A DNA stretch of 7,475 bases, taken from contig JAEEXW010000130.1 of the NCBI GenBank assembly GCA_016287995.1, positions 1 to 7,475 on the forward strand, read 5' to 3'. Source of the DNA: Bacteroidales bacterium (lineage in GTDB: Bacteria > Bacteroidota > Bacteroidia > Bacteroidales > UBA3824). Both the position numbers and the translations under genes were made by a program. Positions 6,615-7,475 of the stretch are shown here, one piece after another; within the stretch, counting starts at the first letter, position 1; each line of letters starts with the position of its first letter. The notes beneath the pieces are model-generated. The model searched no databases, was not told the origin of the DNA, and saw nothing but the letters and a program-made list of their open reading frames with translations.

Positions 6615-7475
6615 TTAACTCATCTCCATCATTCTGTTGATACAAACGACCGCTTTTTCTGAAAGTTCTTTCGGAAGATCTACTTGCGGAAATTCGTATT
6701 TAAGCGTTAAGTAAATCTTTTTCAAAGAGTTACGTTTCATGTTAACGCACATATTGAGCGGGTGTCCCTCATTGCTCGGTACGGGAATGAAAGATTTTTC
6801 GGGATTGCGCTTTTTCATTTCATAAAAAATTCCCGGCTCGGTTGCCACGATAAACTCTTTGTCGGGCTGTTCAGTGCTCATTTTCAAAAGGTAAGATGTT
6901 GCGCCGACAAAATCCGCAAGTTGCAGAATTTCTTCTGGACATTCGGGGTGGGCGAGAACCTTCGCCGAAGGATATTTCTCTTTTAATTCTTCAAGCGCAT
7001 TCGCGTCAAAACGGCTGTGAACATGACAACCGCCTTGCCAAATCACCATGTTTTTTCTGCCCGTAACCTTCTGAACGTAGTTGCCGAGGTTTTTGTCCGG
7101 TCCGAAAATTATTTTTTCGTCTTCCGGAAGTTGCGAAACAATCTTTACGGCATTTGACGAAGTTACAACGATGTCAGTAAGGGCCTTGATTTCTGCCGTC
7201 GTGTTAACGTATGAGATAACGGTGTGATCAGGATATTTTGCCTTTAAGTCTTTGAGTTGCTGTTCGTTAATCGAGTCTGCCAAAGAACATGAAGTGGCAA
7301 GATCGGGAATTAAAACTTTTTTCTTCGGCGAGAGAACCTTAGCGGTTTCTGCCATAAAATGCACGCCTGCGAAGACGATGATGTCGGCGTCGGTTTTAGC
7401 CGCCTGCTGCGAGAGACCGAGACTGTCGCCGGTGTAGTCAGCGATTTCCTGAACCTCGTCCGTTGTATAATAATG
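6615..7475 (-). CDS. nadA: Quinolinate synthase NadA, 5' end cut off by the window edge
   Basis: NadA is a 4Fe-4S enzyme that condenses iminoaspartate with dihydroxyacetone phosphate to quinolinate in de novo NAD synthesis in the cytoplasm. The window holds 286 codons; the reading frame is open to the edge and begins with HYY, the conserved motif near the N-terminus, so roughly 20-30 residues are missing. Numbering from the edge, the cluster ligands are Cys63 (TSCSLAD), Cys159 (AHPEC) and Cys243 (MCVNMKRNSL). Other family blocks are GDSLGLSQ (16-23), GVHFMAETAKVLSP (37-50), FGPDKNLGNY (124-133), the His-containing GGCHVHSRF (138-146) and TEPGIF (192-197). A GTG at 7362-7364 could be taken for a start, but it is the internal Val of GVHFMAET. 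The MORN gene follows after 2 bases. nadB and nadC were not seen here. Confidence 0.97.
   Translation of the reverse strand, partial: HYYTTDEVQEIADYTGDSLGLSQQAAKTDADIIVFAGVHFMAETAKVLSPKKKVLIPDLATSCSLADSINEQQLKDLKAKYPDHTVISYVNTTAEIKALTDIVVTSSNAVKIVSQLPEDEKIIFGPDKNLGNYVQKVTGRKNMVIWQGGCHVHSRFDANALEELKEKYPSAKVLAHPECPEEILQLADFVGATSYLLKMSTEQPDKEFIVATEPGIFYEMKKRNPEKSFIPVPSNEGHPLNMCVNMKRNSLKKIYLTLKYEFPQVDLPKELSEKAVVCINRMMEMS

Noticed and set aside
6613..6645. Longer start for the 505-residue MORN protein
   Set aside because: It would add 11 polar residues ahead of a normal signal peptide and overlap the nadA end.
7362..7364. GTG as the nadA start
   Set aside because: The frame stays open to the window edge and encodes conserved NadA sequence (HYY, GDSLGLSQ) upstream, so this codon is an internal Val.

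Overview
The window looks like chromosomal DNA of a member of the Bacteroidota, most likely Bacteroidales-like. Four signs point there: a TAnnTTTG promoter element ahead of the first gene, A-rich translation starts with little Shine-Dalgarno sequence, signal peptides whose predicted cleavage leaves Gln at +1, and a CysS sequence with a KMGKS loop of the Bacteroidales type. No RNA genes, mobile elements, CRISPR arrays or phage genes were seen. Coding density is very high and no gene-free stretch exceeds about 55 bases.

Left half, plus strand (about 49-5096): four genes read as one plausible transcription unit. It runs from the promoter at 49-56 to a strong terminator at 5061-5096. The genes are (1) a large membrane protein with a TMTC/GT-C-like glycosyltransferase domain followed by about seven TPRs; (2) a secreted MORN_2 (YwqK-like) repeat protein with seven 24-residue units; (3) cysS, cysteinyl-tRNA synthetase, joined to the MORN gene by a 4-base ATGA overlap; (4) a 97-residue protein resembling the polyhydroxyalkanoic acid granule-region family (PHA_gran_rgn). 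Gaps between genes are 27, -4 and 35 bases.

Right half, minus strand (7475 down to 5095): nadA (quinolinate synthase, 5' end beyond the window) is followed after only 2 bases by a second secreted MORN_2 protein with about 18 units. The two operons converge. Their stop codons are 33 bases apart, and the whole gap is one symmetric hairpin that can terminate both strands.

The core metabolic genes (cysS, nadA) are ordinary. The less usual content is two secreted MORN_2 proteins of different size, each locked into an operon with a housekeeping gene and placed on either side of a shared terminator, plus a TMTC-like GT-C/TPR protein leading the first operon. I found no convincing defence system or other clearly new multi-gene machine. 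The MORN pair and the TMTC-like protein are the best candidates for undescribed biology.
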